This document shows, piece by piece, positions 1 to 10,605 of a DNA stretch of 64,000 bases (the first letter of the stretch is position 1; every line of letters begins with the position of its first letter). Position numbers and translations under genes: made by a program. A model generated the notes under the pieces. It was not told where the DNA came from and did no database searches. It saw only the letters and a program-made list of their open reading frames with translations. The DNA is from Amblyomma americanum (Eukaryota > Arthropoda > Arachnida > Ixodida > Ixodidae): NCBI RefSeq assembly GCF_052857255.1, contig NC_135507.1, positions 73,006,330 to 73,070,329 on the forward strand, in the 5' to 3' direction.

Positions 1-2
1 AC

Positions 3-3000
3 GCGTTTGTGCCTTCAGATGTAGAGAGCGGCGCCGTGGGAGTGCTTGAGCCGGTCGACTCTCTCAGCAATGGCCTGAAAGCAGCCGCGTGCCTCGTGAC
101 AGTTAATGACGCCCACAGAGTGCCCCTACGGGTGGTTAACTGTAGCCAGCAGCCACTGAGCCTTCCCAAGAACAAAACATTGGCTTTCTTCACCTCTGCG
201 ATAGAGCAACGTGAGCCCACCGATACGGTACTCGCAACTGTAGAGCATGCTAGTCCTTCGGCTGCTCCAAAGGTGTTGTTCGATCTTTCTCACGTAAAAT
301 CCAGGGAGAGGGAGGCTCTGGCTGATTTGCTGAACGACTACTCGGAGGTATTCGCCGCGTCCAACCTGGATTTGGGCTGCTGTGGCGTTATAAAGCACAG
401 GATAGAAACCGGCACTTCATCGCCCGTTTACCAGCGTGCGTACAGGATTCCTTACTCCCAACGTGAGGAGATGGAGCGGCAGGTGCAGGACCTGATTGAT
501 CTCGGCATTGTCGAACACTCAAAGTCACCCTGGGGAGCACCAGCACTATTGGTGGAAAAGCCAGATGGCTCGTATCGATTGGTAGTGGACTACCGCAAAC
601 TAAATGCCGTAACTCGCATCGATCCATACCCCATCCCCAATATACAGGAGACGCTTTCTCAGCTGGGCTCTGCCAGGTACTTCACGGTAGTGGACATGGC
701 GGCGGGATTCTGGCAGATAGCAATGGATCCGGCAGATGCCGAGAAAACGGCATTCAACACGCCTTCAGGGCACTATGAATGGAAAAGAATGCCGATGGGT
801 CTGGCCAACAGCCCTGCTGTCTGGCAGAGAACCGCTGATGTTATCCTGGCAGGTCTTCTGGGGAGGCTGTGCTTCGTGTATATGGATGACATTATCATAT
901 ACAGTGACAGTTTTGAGAACCATTTGCGCAATATTGAGCAGGTTTTGGTGCGACTAAGAGGAGCGGGTCTCAAGCTGAAGCCCTCTAAGTGCCAATTCCT
1001 CAAAAACGAGGTGAAGTACCTCGGGCACGTTGTTTCAGCTGACGGCGTGCGACCGGACCCTGAGAAACTAAGGTGTGTCTCGGATTTTCCATCCCCGACT
1101 AGCGTCCGCCAGGTCCGGCAGTTTCTCGGCCTGATCGGTTACTACCGAAGGCACATAGAGGAGTTCGCCAAGCTCGCTAAGCCGCTCACCGCCTTAACAG
1201 CCAAAAATGTCGCCTTTCGCTGGGACGAAAACGCGGAGAATTCTTTTGGGGCCCTGAAAAGGAAACTAATGAGTGCACCGCTGTTGCGCCACCCGGATTT
1301 TAATTTGCCCTTCGTTATGGCCACAGATGCGTCAAAGTTCGCAGTTGGTGCCGTGCTATCTCAGGTTATCGAGGGCAAAGAACATCCCGTTGCTTTTGCT
1401 AGCCGACAGCTGAGCCCCACAGAGCAAAAGTACGGAGCTACGGAAAGGGAGTGCCTCGCCGTTGTCTGGGCAGTAAAGCACTTCAGATGCTACCTTTACG
1501 GCCGCAAATTCAAGCTAGTCACAGACTGCCATCCTCTGAAATGGGTGATGAGTGTCAGGGACCCTAGCTCGCGACTCGCTAGATGGAATCTACACCTGCA
1601 GGAATACTGCTTTGAAGTTGAGCACAAGTCAGGAAAGACACATCTGAATGCTGATGCACTCAGCCGCACAGCTGCCGTGGCAGCTATAGATGAGTTTGTC
1701 CCCGTAGTCGACCCCGCCGAATTACGCACAGAGCAGTGCAAAGATCCGGACCTGAAGCGAATAATCGAAAGCTTAGAGGACGCACCGTCTCACCCCGAAC
1801 AGCTAGGTTATTTCATTGGCAAAGACGGCACCCTGTGTCGGCGCACGAGGCCAACCAGGAAAGGGAGACCAGAGAAAACCGCTTGGGAGAGAGTCGTCAT
1901 ACCTCGGTCGTGGACAGAAAGGGTTCTTCGCGCGTTTCACGATGCGCCATGCGCCGGTCATTTTGGCGTAGCGAAGACACGCAGGCGTGTGGAGCGTTTG
2001 TACTTTTGGAGTGGCATGCGACAGGATGTTAGAGACTACAGTGCGAAGTGTCATTCCTGTCTCGAAAGAAAAACACCCAAGGGACGAAGACCAGCTCCAA
2101 TTCAGCCGTTCCCTGAGGTTTCGGCTCCCTTCGAGCGGACAGGTATGGACATAATGGGCCCATTGCCCACGACCACTTCCGGAAACAAGTACATTTTAGT
2201 ATTTGTCGATCACCTTTCAAAATACGCGGAAGCGGTAGCACTCCCAGATCAGAAGGCAGACACGGTTGCAAGAGCATTTGTCGAACAGATCGTGCTCCGA
2301 TATGGACCCCCGAGGCAACTCTTGACAGATCGGGGAACGAACTTCGTGTCGCAGCTAATGAGGAGAGTTTGCGAGCTGCTTAAGATCGCTAAGAAGCAGA
2401 CAACACCGTACCATCCGGCTTGCAACGGCGCGGTGGAGCGACTGAACCAAACCGTGGCCGGGTTCCTGTCGCATTTTGTTTCGCGCGACCAGCGGGACTG
2501 GGACTTGTGGCTCCCGTATGCAATGTTTGCCTACAATTCCGCAGCACACGAGAGCACGGGCGAATCGCCATTCTTTCTTCTCTACGGCCGAGACCCGGAC
2601 CAGCCTAGTGAAGTGCCAGAGGGCCCCCGTCGTGTCCCATACGCTTCACTGGACGACTATAAGGTTGAGCTAGAATCGCGCTTGCAAGTGGCGAGGGACA
2701 TCGCAAAGGAGGCCTTAAAGAAAGCGGCGAAGCGCAGGAAGGAGGTGCACGATCGCAGTGCGAGAGACGCGCCGTTTAATGTGGGGGACAGCGTGTACAT
2801 TGAAAACTGCCAAAGGCAGATTGGGCTAGCTCGTAAGTTCCAGACGAAGTGGAGAGGACCGTGCGAGGTTGTCGAGAAGCTTTCTCCGGTAAACTTCAGA
2901 GTCCGAGACGTAAACCGGCGCTTGATAAGGATACACGCAAATCGCCTCAAGTCGGCACCGGTTCAGTATTCACGAAATGAGGAAAGGGAAAGCGCGGATT

Positions 3001-3284
3001 TCGATGGGGACAGAAGTGAAGCGGAGCGCGCAGATAGTTCGCAAGAAACGCCCTCTCCTGCATTTGTTCGGCAGGCGCCAGAGGTGACGGCCGGAATGCC
3101 ACCGGATTTACTTCATGCATTGCTAGAAGAAGAAGCGCGCGAGGTTGCCGCGCAGATAACGCCAGGAGAGGCTCCTGCCACGAGCCCTCGCGAGTCCCAA
3201 AGCAGACAAAGGGTCACAGACTTACTTAGTATGACTCATGAAGGCCGATATCCGCTGCGAAATCGGAAAGCTAAGTCGGACTAA
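3..3284 (+). CDS. Ty3/gypsy pol polyprotein, 5' partial (RT-RNase H-integrase)
   Basis: This is the replication polyprotein of an LTR retrotransposon. The frame is already open at the window edge, so the true start and any protease or gag lie outside; the codon at base 9 is GTG and is not a convincing start. Counting residues from base 9, the RT palm carries FVYMDD with YMDD at residues 291-294 (bases 879-890). The RNase H begins near ATDASKFAVG, with its first Asp at about 440. The integrase has an HHCC zinc finger at about 641-690 and a catalytic triad D714, D774, E810; the last two are 35 residues apart, the classic DX35E spacing. A GPY/F-like module (WRGPCEVVEKL) follows, and no chromodomain is evident. 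No stop or frameshift breaks about 1090 codons, so this is the best-preserved coding region in the window. Confidence 0.95.
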   Translation, partial: AFVPSDVESGAVGVLEPVDSLSNGLKAAACLVTVNDAHRVPLRVVNCSQQPLSLPKNKTLAFFTSAIEQREPTDTVLATVEHASPSAAPKVLFDLSHVKSREREALADLLNDYSEVFAASNLDLGCCGVIKHRIETGTSSPVYQRAYRIPYSQREEMERQVQDLIDLGIVEHSKSPWGAPALLVEKPDGSYRLVVDYRKLNAVTRIDPYPIPNIQETLSQLGSARYFTVVDMAAGFWQIAMDPADAEKTAFNTPSGHYEWKRMPMGLANSPAVWQRTADVILAGLLGRLCFVYMDDIIIYSDSFENHLRNIEQVLVRLRGAGLKLKPSKCQFLKNEVKYLGHVVSADGVRPDPEKLRCVSDFPSPTSVRQVRQFLGLIGYYRRHIEEFAKLAKPLTALTAKNVAFRWDENAENSFGALKRKLMSAPLLRHPDFNLPFVMATDASKFAVGAVLSQVIEGKEHPVAFASRQLSPTEQKYGATERECLAVVWAVKHFRCYLYGRKFKLVTDCHPLKWVMSVRDPSSRLARWNLHLQEYCFEVEHKSGKTHLNADALSRTAAVAAIDEFVPVVDPAELRTEQCKDPDLKRIIESLEDAPSHPEQLGYFIGKDGTLCRRTRPTRKGRPEKTAWERVVIPRSWTERVLRAFHDAPCAGHFGVAKTRRRVERLYFWSGMRQDVRDYSAKCHSCLERKTPKGRRPAPIQPFPEVSAPFERTGMDIMGPLPTTTSGNKYILVFVDHLSKYAEAVALPDQKADTVARAFVEQIVLRYGPPRQLLTDRGTNFVSQLMRRVCELLKIAKKQTTPYHPACNGAVERLNQTVAGFLSHFVSRDQRDWDLWLPYAMFAYNSAAHESTGESPFFLLYGRDPDQPSEVPEGPRRVPYASLDDYKVELESRLQVARDIAKEALKKAAKRRKEVHDRSARDAPFNVGDSVYIENCQRQIGLARKFQTKWRGPCEVVEKLSPVNFRVRDVNRRLIRIHANRLKSAPVQYSRNEERESADFDGDRSEAERADSSQETPSPAFVRQAPEVTAGMPPDLLHALLEEEAREVAAQITPGEAPATSPRESQSRQRVTDLLSMTHEGRYPLRNRKAKSD

Positions 3285-3777
3285 TGGCGTAAACAGAGCG
3301 GAGTTTTGAACTGCTTAGAATTGTGTAATGCCACAGCTCATAACATTGCTATGTGCTTATGTGTTAAGTTATCGGAGTTGGTAGTTAAACCTTTCTGTCA
3401 TTAAGTAACACCTTCACAGGAGAGCATGCGGAGCGCATGCAGAACCTGCCCTACTTCCTTTCGTTATCTATATTTTTGTCTGTGCCGTGATCGTGCTAGA
3501 AGTGGGAGCTCCTTTGTAACTGTGGTAAATTTATTTCGTCCAGTTTGGACTAGAAAGGAGAGGCTTGGGTGCTGAGTTTCATGTTTATCTGTAAAAGAAG
3601 ATCAGTGCTGCCCCTGGAGACGCCAGTTATGACAGCGGAGGCATATGGTGTTGTGCAGTGGTGTTGAGTGCAGCGAAAAGTGTTTTGTCGGACGCACTGT
3701 GCGAGGCGATTCAGAAAGACAAGGGGAGCTGCGTGGACTCAAATGTTCGGAGAACATTCTTCTGGAGGGTGAGCGAG
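3285..3777 (+). other. Untranslated spacer between gypsy pol and its 3' LTR
   Basis: About 490 bases follow the pol stop with no open frame of note and no env-like gene. The last bases before the proposed LTR are purine-rich (ggagggtgagcgag) and could be the polypurine tract that primes plus-strand synthesis. The role is inferred from position. Confidence 0.5.
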
Positions 3778-4927
3778 TGTGACATTCCGTGTGTGCTACG
3801 AGGATCCACGTTCAACGGCGCGGCGTAGACGGAGACCCGTGACAGCGGCATCATCAATTACCCAGCCATGCTCTTTGAGTGACGACCAGAACAACCGGAC
3901 CCGCCGCCGCCCCGGGGAAACAGGCTTTATCCTCCCCAATTTCCGGGCCAGAGCGCGCCGTACCACAGCCGACGCTATGCGCTACCGCGAAGACAACATT
4001 CTTTCCCTCCTCCCCCTTTGTCGTGGGCTATCGCCGGGAAGGCACCCACAGCTTCCCAGAAGGGCCGTGACGGACACCTGTCAGACAGACAGGCAGTACT
4101 CGCCAAGAATGTGGAAAGACAGGCGCTAGTGAATTAGCTCCGAAGAGAGAGCCTGTGTATACTCTCACTTGAGAGAGAGTGGTGGCGTTTTTGTTGTTTA
4201 TTTAGTTTGTATTGTTAACAGACTCTGGGTTCGAGGCTAAGCCCAACCCTAGGGGTGGTCCCCATCTCGCATGTTATTTTGGATTGGAGAATTGATGCTT
4301 TGGGCGGGCCACTGGAAATGACCGCCCTTAGTCCTTTGTTAATCAAGTGCTTAAAAGCACATGTAAACGGATGCAGTCCAGTCTGAGCTGGGGCTCCATG
4401 CTTAGCATGTAATGTGATGCTACTTAGGCACTAACCTGCCCGGTCGATGAGTAAAGTAGTGCAAAGTTTGTTCTTTTGTAAATTCAGTTCTGCTTTTTCC
4501 AGTTTAACTCTCTGTATATGTATGTTGTAAAATTATGCTCTGCTGTCATCATCTACAAGCTCGCCTCCTGTTCATCTTCCAAGCCGAACGACACTAGAGG
4601 AAGGGTTTGTGAACCATCCTCGAAGAAACGGACGACTATTGAAATTCTACTGCAAGCACGCTCAGGACGACATCGTTCGCCAAGAGGGCCTTCAGCGCCG
4701 AAGCCCGTCGGCGTGCAGCTTCTGCCAGCAACCGCTCGAGCCCAACTCCGGAGCCACTCCATCGCCCCCATGAAGTCGTCGGCACGTAAGCTCGGGCGCC
4801 CCAGCCTCTGATGTATAATCTTAATCATGTGTAATTATTGAATATACCTGTTTGTTTAAACTGAGCCATACGGTGTCTCTTTGCCTCTCCGTCCCGTGTG
4901 GACCTGCGCATTATGGGGGTCATCACA
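3778..4927 (+). mobile_element. Probable 3' LTR of the Ty3/gypsy element
   Basis: The 1150-base segment starts TGTGACAT and ends CATCACA, so the termini are TG...CA within a short inverted repeat (TGTGA/TCACA), as expected for an LTR. It follows the pol gene and a purine-rich stretch. Only one LTR is in the window because the 5' part lies off the left edge, so the limits cannot be checked by comparing LTRs. The short reading frames inside have no recognisable product. Confidence 0.6.
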
Positions 4928-6211
4928 GGGTTGTTTGACTTGACTCAGCTAGAGAATATTGAATGAAAGGAAGGGGAACATTACCAAGAATTGAAGACAG
5001 TTTGCAAAAATTCCCCGCGAAAACCAAGTGTACATATACTTCAATATACACAGTTCACCAAGTGGTAATTTAGACGCTTTAGTGCGCTTGAGTCGTTTCA
5101 CAGCAAGGCATGACCTGAGCAAGCTTTACATTTTTTTCATTGTAAATTATAATACAGTTCAGACTGCATGAAACTTTATGGTGGCAACAATGCAAAATAT
5201 TTGTTCGCAAACGTGCTGACAAATCTAGCTAGGATCTTGCTGCTCCTAAATATCAAGATCGCTTGCTAGTCTGTAAAAGCGCGCGACAAGAAAATTTGCT
5301 GCGGGGTAGGCGTTATAAAAGCCTACATCTGGAAGCAGCACGAATGATCTCTTTCGCCAAGATGTATTTAGGACTCCGATAACAATGACGTATGTGACTA
5401 AGCTTTTTTGTTTACGCCTATTAAGAATACTGATCTTTACGATCATCATAGGTATGCGCTTTCATTGCCTATATAGAGGTGGACACAACAAAAGATTTTT
5501 TTGCGCAGCCATAAGCCTTGTAAGTCTGTACGCCTTATTGACATGACCGCTCGGCTGCTTTAAGCAAAATATTCCCCTCAGCATCAAAGACCACAACGGC
5601 CACCTCGATATCCGGTTCGTTATTGAAAGGAACGTGAACCGTAAATCGTTGAATACCGGAACCTGCTGCGCTAAACTTCACGCTGTGCAAGCTCATTAAA
5701 AGCCTAACATGATCTCGACTGACAAGACGCATAACGACTTAATACTGACATAAATTGTAATAAGTACAGGCTGCAGCATTGCCAGCTTATGGCCTAGCAC
5801 TTAACAGTACAAACACCTGCGTGCTTGCAATGCTATGCACCGATAAGGGCAACCGTGGAAATGATTTCTCTAAGAAGATACGGCCATGGTACACGTAATG
5901 GGTGCACACTTGGCGAATGAACGAGAAAACCAAGCGAGACACTCACCCATCGCGGTGCGCTTAGTTGATTCTTCTTTTTTTTTGCAATCCTTCACCTGCG
6001 TTTCACGCTCGTGTCGTTTAACTGAGCTGCGACAAATATTTATATTGATGGATTCAGTTTACAAGCGGTCACTTTTGGCTTAACCCATGAAACAAATGGC
6101 TGTACTGCAGTTCACTTTCACACTAGGCTGATCATTTTACCGCGGTTCAGCCGGACATTTTGCCTTCAGTCGTCACTTTTATAGCACAGCAACTAATGCA
6201 GATTCGTGTGC
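4928..6211. other. AT-rich intergenic DNA, no gene recognised
   Basis: Apart from one small coding-like frame at 5535-5732, described separately, I see no repeat family, RNA gene or long frame here. Scattered short frames are consistent with chance. Confidence 0.5.
5535..5732 (-). CDS. Small coding-like frame, possible host exon, unidentified
   Basis: This 65-codon frame is more balanced in composition than its AT-rich surroundings and reads smoothly (FTVHVPFNNEPDIEVAVVV in the middle). A pyrimidine-rich tcttgtcag lies just inside its 5' end and could be a splice acceptor, but no strong donor is visible at the other end. I do not recognise a family. It may be an exon, an exon relic or a chance frame. 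Confidence 0.2.
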   Translation of the reverse strand: MRLVSRDHVRLLMSLHSVKFSAAGSGIQRFTVHVPFNNEPDIEVAVVVFDAEGNILLKAAERSCQ

Positions 6212-6247
<36 letters not shown>

Positions 6248-6250
6248 TAT
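6212..6250. repeat. (CAT)n microsatellite, tail of adjacent LINE stub
   Basis: About twelve CAT triplets, the last ones imperfect, directly abut the 3' end of a minus-strand LINE fragment. On the LINE strand this reads (ATG)n and is probably its 3' tail. Confidence 0.85.
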
Positions 6251-6259
6251 CATAATCTT

Positions 6260-6456
6260 GACTACGCCCACTGCAGGGCAAAAGCCTTTTCCTTGTCTCT
6301 TCAATTAACCGTGTTCTTTGCCAGCTGTGGCCACCCTATCGTCGCAAACATTTTCATTTCACCTACCCAGCTAACCTTGTGCCGCCCCCTGCTACGCTTG
6401 CCTCTTCTTGGAATCCAATTCTTTACACTTAAGGACCAGTGGTTATGTTGCCTTGT
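6260..6456 (-). mobile_element. 5'-truncated non-LTR retrotransposon stub (RT C-terminus and 3' end)
   Basis: Read on the minus strand, the fragment matches the C-terminal tail seen in many arthropod endonuclease-reverse transcriptase proteins, with a core of the type RWS..VTEWIPREGKR followed by an RGRP-like patch. The same sequence recurs at 57171-57445 in the same orientation. Both copies are short, 5'-truncated and decayed, which is typical of aborted LINE reverse transcription. Confidence 0.7.
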
Positions 6457-9064
6457 TAATTATTATTAATTTTGATATTGCCTAATTTAGTATGTCATGT
6501 TTGGCCAATGCAATATGTATCGCAATATTGCGTTCAAGTGTAAGAGAACCGATATTACAAGGCTCTGACCTATATATCTGCTCAGACTTCATTTCTGACG
6601 ACATTTCACGCTTTGGAAGTGAGAAAACAAAAGTCAGGAGGTCGTGGTCAACTTGTAACAAAAAGGGAGCCTTAATTATGATAGACTATTCTTGGGTTGG
6701 CACTTTATCTCGTGAAGTGGCCGGCACTCGGTGACGCTCGGCGACTTCCAAAGCCCAGCCCGCCAGCTGTTTTTGCGCAGCTGAGTAGGAGCTGGACAAC
6801 GCGACCTCCTATCTCTCGAGGTCAGTGAGTAGGCACTCAGTGATTTAAAATGCTTATTATAGATTTTAGTTACGGCGACTGGTCGGAACCTTAGCCCAGG
6901 GATCCGCTAGGTTCGGCTGTCGTCTTGACCCCACACACCAGCCGTATTTGAATCCCGGGGTTCTTACGTTGTTCAATTTGTTACCCTGTCTAGTGCCGGA
7001 TTTTTTTGGCATTCCCATACCAAGTGGTAAAGAAAGGCAATCTTTCCACCGAATATGCAGTGTCAGTCTATGTCGTCTGTTGCACATATAAGCTAGTTTA
7101 GCTGGCCTTGTTTTGTTTCTTGGTTCTTGGTGAGCGAGGGGTCCGGTGGAGAGTACCCCTTTCTAATTAATCTGTGATGCTGGAGAGCATCACTGTACCC
7201 TATCAGTGAACGCTATCATTGATCCTATCACTGGTTCATATGTGGTATCATTAGAACGTGTCCGGTGAAGTAAGGCGCCAGCTGCGGCCTTGAGCACCTT
7301 CCTTCCCTCCGTCTGAAGTTTCCGGGAAGTCATGATAATGAATAGCGCGTCAGTGTCCTGAGTTCTTAAAGGACGCTGAAAGCGTGTATGCACAGGAGTC
7401 CTCTGGTTCTCTGGAGTCTGCATGCACACTTTTGTGCTTAGCCAGATAATGAATCAGGAGGACATATATAGCTTTCTGCGGACTCCGAGAAGCGCCTTCT
7501 AATAGACACGAGTTCAGTTTGTGACATAGCTTATCTTCGGCATTCTCTTCAGCATAAAGCGTAGCCAAGATTATAAGGGCTCGAAGATAATGTTCGAACT
7601 TAAGCTCAGTGGCGGTAAGATAGAGAAGCTCTGACGGTTATAGAATTATGAAGATTTCAGCTTCTTGGCGTCGGCCTCAAAAAGAAAATTTATGCAGACA
7701 AGAGTCTTCAATCTATCAAAAAGCTTCACAGCGTGCATAGAGTGGTACAGCACAAGGAAACTCTGCATAATGCATATATTTCGCTGCTTACATCGGTATA
7801 GAAAACATTGGCTTTATCATCGTCATTATATGAAGCCTAAAACGACAAAATCATTTGTTTACATCGCCAGCCGTTCACCCGCACAGATCATGCTGCGTCT
7901 TTCTAGTTTGTGCCGTTGATGCGGCACTGAGAACTGTGAGCAGCATGCATAAACAGGCAGGACACACATTCGTCTTGTACATACCGCACATATATGGCAT
8001 CGTTCCTTGGTTCAGTATACATTGGATTTGTCGCTTTGATTAGATTAAGCTTAAAATGGGATATTCTAATGTCGCCCGTTCACACAGACCGCACTATTTG
8101 TGACACACGTAACTGTTTTATTACTTTTACACTTGCAGCAGTGATGACAATATTCTGCCTAAACTTGTACAAACTAAGAGGAAAGGTTCTAAGCAATGCA
8201 AACCAGATGCAGCACCGCCACCACCTGTCTCTTTTCAATCCGCTACTCAAAAGCACAGTTCTGGAAATGAATGCGGGATGACTGAGCACTCCCCACCGTC
8301 TACCCATGAGTTCATGTCAGTGCAGAACTGGCCGTCTCTGCACTACACGGCAAAATGCAAAACACCGGAGACCCCTTGAAACGTAATTAGGGCATCTATT
8401 TTCAAGAAAATTGTGCCTGATAAGGCGTTATCTGACAACTGAAAAAATGATAAGGGCCATGGTGTTTTGTGGGCGCTATTTACATCATTTGCTTTTCTGG
8501 CTAGAACGAGGAGGCGCATACTGGCCGCGAAAATCATAAAAAAATTCTCGACATTGTGCACGTTTGATCCAGATCTCAAGAGTTCAACGAAGAGAATCCT
8601 GGCCAACCCGGGCAACGAAGTGAAAAATAAGGGTGGGCATTTGATATCCACTCGAGCTTCGGTGGTTGGTGTATACTAACGCAGACGTAATCAGAAAATA
8701 CAGCCCAGAAGAGATAATATAAAATGCCATCAAAGAGGTGGGCATTATTGCAGGGGCATTTGTCGCAATATAGGATACGTTCACAAAAGCTTCTTCCAAA
8801 TCAGGGACCACAGTTTCGTGTAGACGATGAGCTGATGGCGTGATTCTTTTCCGTCTCCATCGAGAACGCGCCCGTGACCATCTCCGTAGCGCGCTCTTCT
8901 TCCGGAGACGCCTCGTGCTTCACGTCGTCGGCCTCCTTGAATACTTCGTGAGCTCCTCCAAGACCAGAAGCACCCGCCTGCCTCTGGTCCGAGCATGGGT
9001 GTTCCTGGCGCTCTTCGGCAGGATTGGCGCCGTTTTTCTTCCTGCTCTTGCGCCTGACAGTCTT
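6457..9064. other. Intergenic DNA, no gene recognised
   Basis: About 2.6 kb contains only short frames in both strands and no repeat shared with the rest of the window. The right part (8580-9060) is GC-richer and on the minus strand contains a stretch (HEVFKEADDVKHEASPEEER) that may belong to the broken coding region at 9065-10187, but in a different frame. Confidence 0.45.
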
Positions 9065-9337
9065 TCACCAGAACTGGGCCACGCAATGCCAACGGAGGCA
9101 GGACGCCTCTCGCAGCAACGACGTCCGGATGCTCACTGCCGGGGATTTACAATCCGGACTCGCCCTTGCCGATATCGAAGTCTTCGGCTGCACTTTCTTC
9201 ATGCGATTCGTTGTCTTGGTTCGCTGTGATGACCGACGCGGGCTGCTCTGTGCACTTCCGGTCGTTGGTGCAGGAGCATTGACGGCCGTGGATTGACCTA
9301 CGGCTGAGTCGTCCTTGTCGAGTGTAGATGCACCGCA
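9065..9337 (-). pseudogene. Coding-like frame, distal part, split by a SINE dimer
   Basis: When the SINE block 9356-9872 and one copy of its target duplication are ignored, this frame continues the one at 9900-10187 with the same phase across a single TGA. It reads as a Ser/Pro/Lys-rich stretch (for example TTGSAQSSPRRSSQRTKTT) and ends at TGA 9065-9067. Such composition is common in cytoplasmic tails of tick proteins, but no family is recognisable. I infer a decayed host exon. Confidence 0.3.
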
Positions 9338-9355
9338 GTCAAGACCAAAGAATAA
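9338..9355. repeat. Target-site duplication, left copy (SINE dimer)
   Basis: The 18 bases gtcaagaccaaagaataa match 9873-9890 with one mismatch. Together they bracket the whole SINE dimer. Confidence 0.85.
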
Positions 9356-9571
9356 TAATAATAACTGGTTTTGGGGAAAGGAAAACGGCGCAGTATCAGT
9401 CTCGTATATAGTTGGACACCTGAACCGCGCCGTAAGAGAAGGGATAAAGAAGGTAGTGAAAGAAGAAAGGAAGAAAGAGGTGCCGTAGTGGAGGGCTCCG
9501 GATTAATTTCTAAGCCCTCAGTCGGGTTTTCAGGTACGTGGATGTGGTCAGAAAGACATGACAGGTTGGTG
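9356..9571 (-). mobile_element. SINE dimer: linker plus headless second monomer
   Basis: On the minus strand this unit holds the SINE body (the GGAGCCCTCCACTACGGC block, then the conserved TACGGCGCGGTTCAGGTGTCC region) and ends in an (ATT)n-like tail at 9356-9366, but it lacks the tRNA-like head. Bases about 9509-9571 are a linker between this body and the complete monomer at 9572-9872. The same linker occurs beside the SINE at 16512-16874. Confidence 0.8.
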
Positions 9572-9872
9572 GTGGAAATTGGTTTTTAGGAAAGGAAATT
9601 GCGCAGCATCTGTCTCACTGCTCGGCGGACAACTGAAACGCGCCGTAAGAGAAGGGATAAAGCAAGGACTGAGAGGAAAGGAAGAGGTGCCACAGTGGAA
9701 GGGTCCCAACTAATTTCGACCACTTGGGGATCTTTAACATGCACTGACATCGCACAGCACACGGGCGCATTAGCGTTTTTCCTCCATTACGACGTAGCAG
9801 CCGCCGTCGGATTCGAACCCGAGAACTCGGGATCAGTAGCCGAGCGCTCTAACCACTGAGCCACCGGGGCGG
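9572..9872 (-). mobile_element. tRNA-derived SINE (Ruka-like), full-length first monomer
   Basis: The minus strand begins with a tRNA-like head containing a Pol III A box (TGGCTCAGTGG, complement of 9853-9863) and a B box (GGTTCGAATCC, complement of 9809-9819). The body CCCGTGTGCTGTGCGATGTCAGTGC and the 3' TACGGCGC...TGTCCGCCGAG block follow. This is the layout of tRNA-derived SINEs known from ixodid ticks; the family name is from memory and would need an alignment. Confidence 0.85.
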
Positions 9873-9890
9873 GTCAAGGCCAAAGAATAA
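9873..9890. repeat. Target-site duplication, right copy (SINE dimer)
   Basis: The bases gtcaaggccaaagaataa match 9338-9355 with one change. No duplication separates the two monomers, so they appear to have integrated as one unit. Confidence 0.85.
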
Positions 9891-9899
9891 AACATGTTT

Positions 9900-10187
9900 T
9901 CAGGCTTCAGCGTAATCAATCAAGATCACGTGGCTCGGTGCGTCGCTGAGAACCCCTGGAACTCCCTGACGTCCTCCATTCACGTGCTCCATCACAGCAG
10001 CGGTGGTGGCCACCTCCCGTGACGGCAGCAGTGCTGACTCGGGCACTGGCCCAATTTGCTCTGGTCCGTGGCCTGCAGGAACATCGGTAACATGGCTAGA
10101 GCCGGAGCTTTCTTCCTGTTTGAGACCACCTTGCCAGTGCTGCATTTGCATCCCTGCGCCAGCTTGACATTCTAGAAGAATTGACAT
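9900..10187 (-). pseudogene. Coding-like frame, proximal part, 95 codons, unidentified
   Basis: The frame starts MSILLECQAGAGMQMQHWQG and ends SHVILIDYAEA before a TGA at 9900-9902. Composition is Gly/Ser/Pro/Glu-rich and GC-rich compared with flanking DNA, as in a low-complexity host coding region. Beyond the TGA the same frame stays open across the SINE insertion site into 9065-9337. No domain is recognised. It may be a dead host exon; a chance frame is possible. Confidence 0.3.
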
Positions 10188-10369
10188 TCTAGTTGGAGCA
10201 ATTTGTCTTCACTGCATACGCCCTCCACGTTGAGTGCAGGTAACGAACTGGAAGATTTCTTAAAGATTGACTGCTATGGGGCAAATTAAATCTGAAAATT
10301 TGGTTAATATATGAAGTAATTAAAAGAAGAGAGCAGACCACATATGCGAACGTATTGCACAGAAGTAAA

Positions 10370-10605
10370 AAAATTACCCGGCGCGGATGCATAGCGGCTA
10401 TACGTTCGCTTGCTGAGCTGAATAGCGCGTGGTCTCGGCTGCGGCGTCCGCGTTTACGCAGAGGTGAACTGCAAAAGATGCCCCTTTGCTGCACAATGTC
10501 AGCTGATGTTAAAGAGCACCAGGCGGTCGAAATTATTTCGGAGCGCTCAATTGCGCACTTTTTTGTACCTTCCTTATTTCACTCCCTCCTGTCTTCTCGA
10601 CTTGA
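10370..10605 (+). mobile_element. Degenerate tRNA-derived SINE
   Basis: A head resembling GGCGCGG.TGCATAGCGGCTAT precedes a recognisable body (gctgcacaatgtcagctgatgttaaagagcaccaggcggtcgaaattattt). The 3' half is strongly diverged. Plus orientation; an older copy than those at 9572 or 31341. Confidence 0.65.

Noticed and set aside
9805..9872. Possible tRNA gene on the minus strand
   Set aside because: It is the head of the Ruka-like SINE with matching body and tail, bracketed by a target duplication.
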